A stretch of DNA of 5,592 nt, taken from assembly GCA_903927495.1 (NCBI GenBank), contig CAIYNH010000708.1, positions 1 through 5,592 on the forward strand, read 5' to 3'. The notes beneath the pieces are model-generated. The model was not told the DNA's origin. It saw only the letters and a program-made list of their open reading frames with translations, and searched no databases. A program made the translations under genes and the position numbers. This DNA is from an uncultured beta proteobacterium. Its GTDB lineage: Bacteria > Pseudomonadota > Gammaproteobacteria > Burkholderiales > Burkholderiaceae_C. Positions 5,536 through 5,592 of the stretch are shown here, piece after piece. The first letter of the stretch is position 1, and each line of letters begins with the position of its first letter.

Positions 5536-5592
5536 CGGTGTGTGGCGCAGCCTGGTAGCGCACTTGCATGGGGTGCAAGGGGTCGAAGGTTC
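5536..5592 (+). tRNA. tRNA-Pro (anticodon GGG), 5' part, cut by window end
   Basis: The first 57 nt of a tRNA are visible. They are the 5' acceptor strand CGGTGTG (5536-5542), D arm GCGC-AGCCTGGTA-GCGC (5545-5561), anticodon stem CTTGC/GCAAG (5563-5567 and 5575-5579) with loop ATGGGGT, variable loop GGGTC (5580-5584), and T-arm start GAAGG-TTC (5585-5592). The anticodon is GGG at 5570-5572, with G at 37, so it reads the proline codons CCC and CCU. The D-arm and anticodon layout closely resembles proteobacterial proline tRNAs. The T-loop end, the 3' acceptor strand and CCA lie beyond the window. Confidence 0.93.

Noticed and set aside
1..5592. A novel defence, mobile or biosynthetic system
   Set aside because: All long supported genes are recognised housekeeping families; no transposase, integrase, repeat array or unknown conserved gene is present.

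Overview
This is an ordinary chromosomal housekeeping window, most likely from a betaproteobacterium of the order Burkholderiales (Comamonadaceae-like). That placement rests on several things: HisH has the PGQGAM and GVCVGMQ variants, HisB is monofunctional, a his cluster runs in the order hisC-hisB-hisH-hisA, queG lies divergent to tsaE-amiC, and base composition is moderate in GC. The taxon is inferred from familiarity with these families, not from a search.

Layout. Bases 1-2353 (+ strand) hold part of a histidine biosynthesis operon: the last codons of hisC, then hisB overlapping it by ATGA, a 150-nt non-coding gap, hisH, a 68-nt gap containing a small hairpin, and hisA. Bases 2366-3445 (- strand) hold queG, convergent with hisA across only 12 nt. 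tsaE begins almost back to back with queG on the + strand (3461-3946, or from 3425). It overlaps amiC (3943-5361) by GTGA, so the two are probably translationally coupled. Downstream of amiC there is a long imperfect hairpin that includes the stop codon, then a good sigma70-type -10 box, then the 5' three-quarters of a tRNA-Pro(GGG) gene cut by the window end.

How the genes work together. HisB, HisC, HisH and HisA are steps of the histidine pathway. HisA supplies PRFAR, and HisH supplies ammonia to HisF, which turns PRFAR into IGP and AICAR. HisB and HisC then act on IGP. hisF, the obligate partner of hisH, is not in this window, because queG interrupts the run right after hisA. QueG (last step of queuosine, tRNA position 34) and TsaE (t6A, tRNA position 37) both modify the tRNA anticodon loop. 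AmiC is an exported septal murein amidase and has no mechanistic link to TsaE beyond the widely conserved tsaE-amidase gene pair.

I found no mobile element, CRISPR array, phage gene, toxin-antitoxin pair or unknown protein-coding gene. I see no evidence of an undescribed system. The points worth a second look are small: the his operon break, the crowded queG/tsaE start region, a duplicated start context before hisH, several dyads, and the hairpin at the amiC stop.
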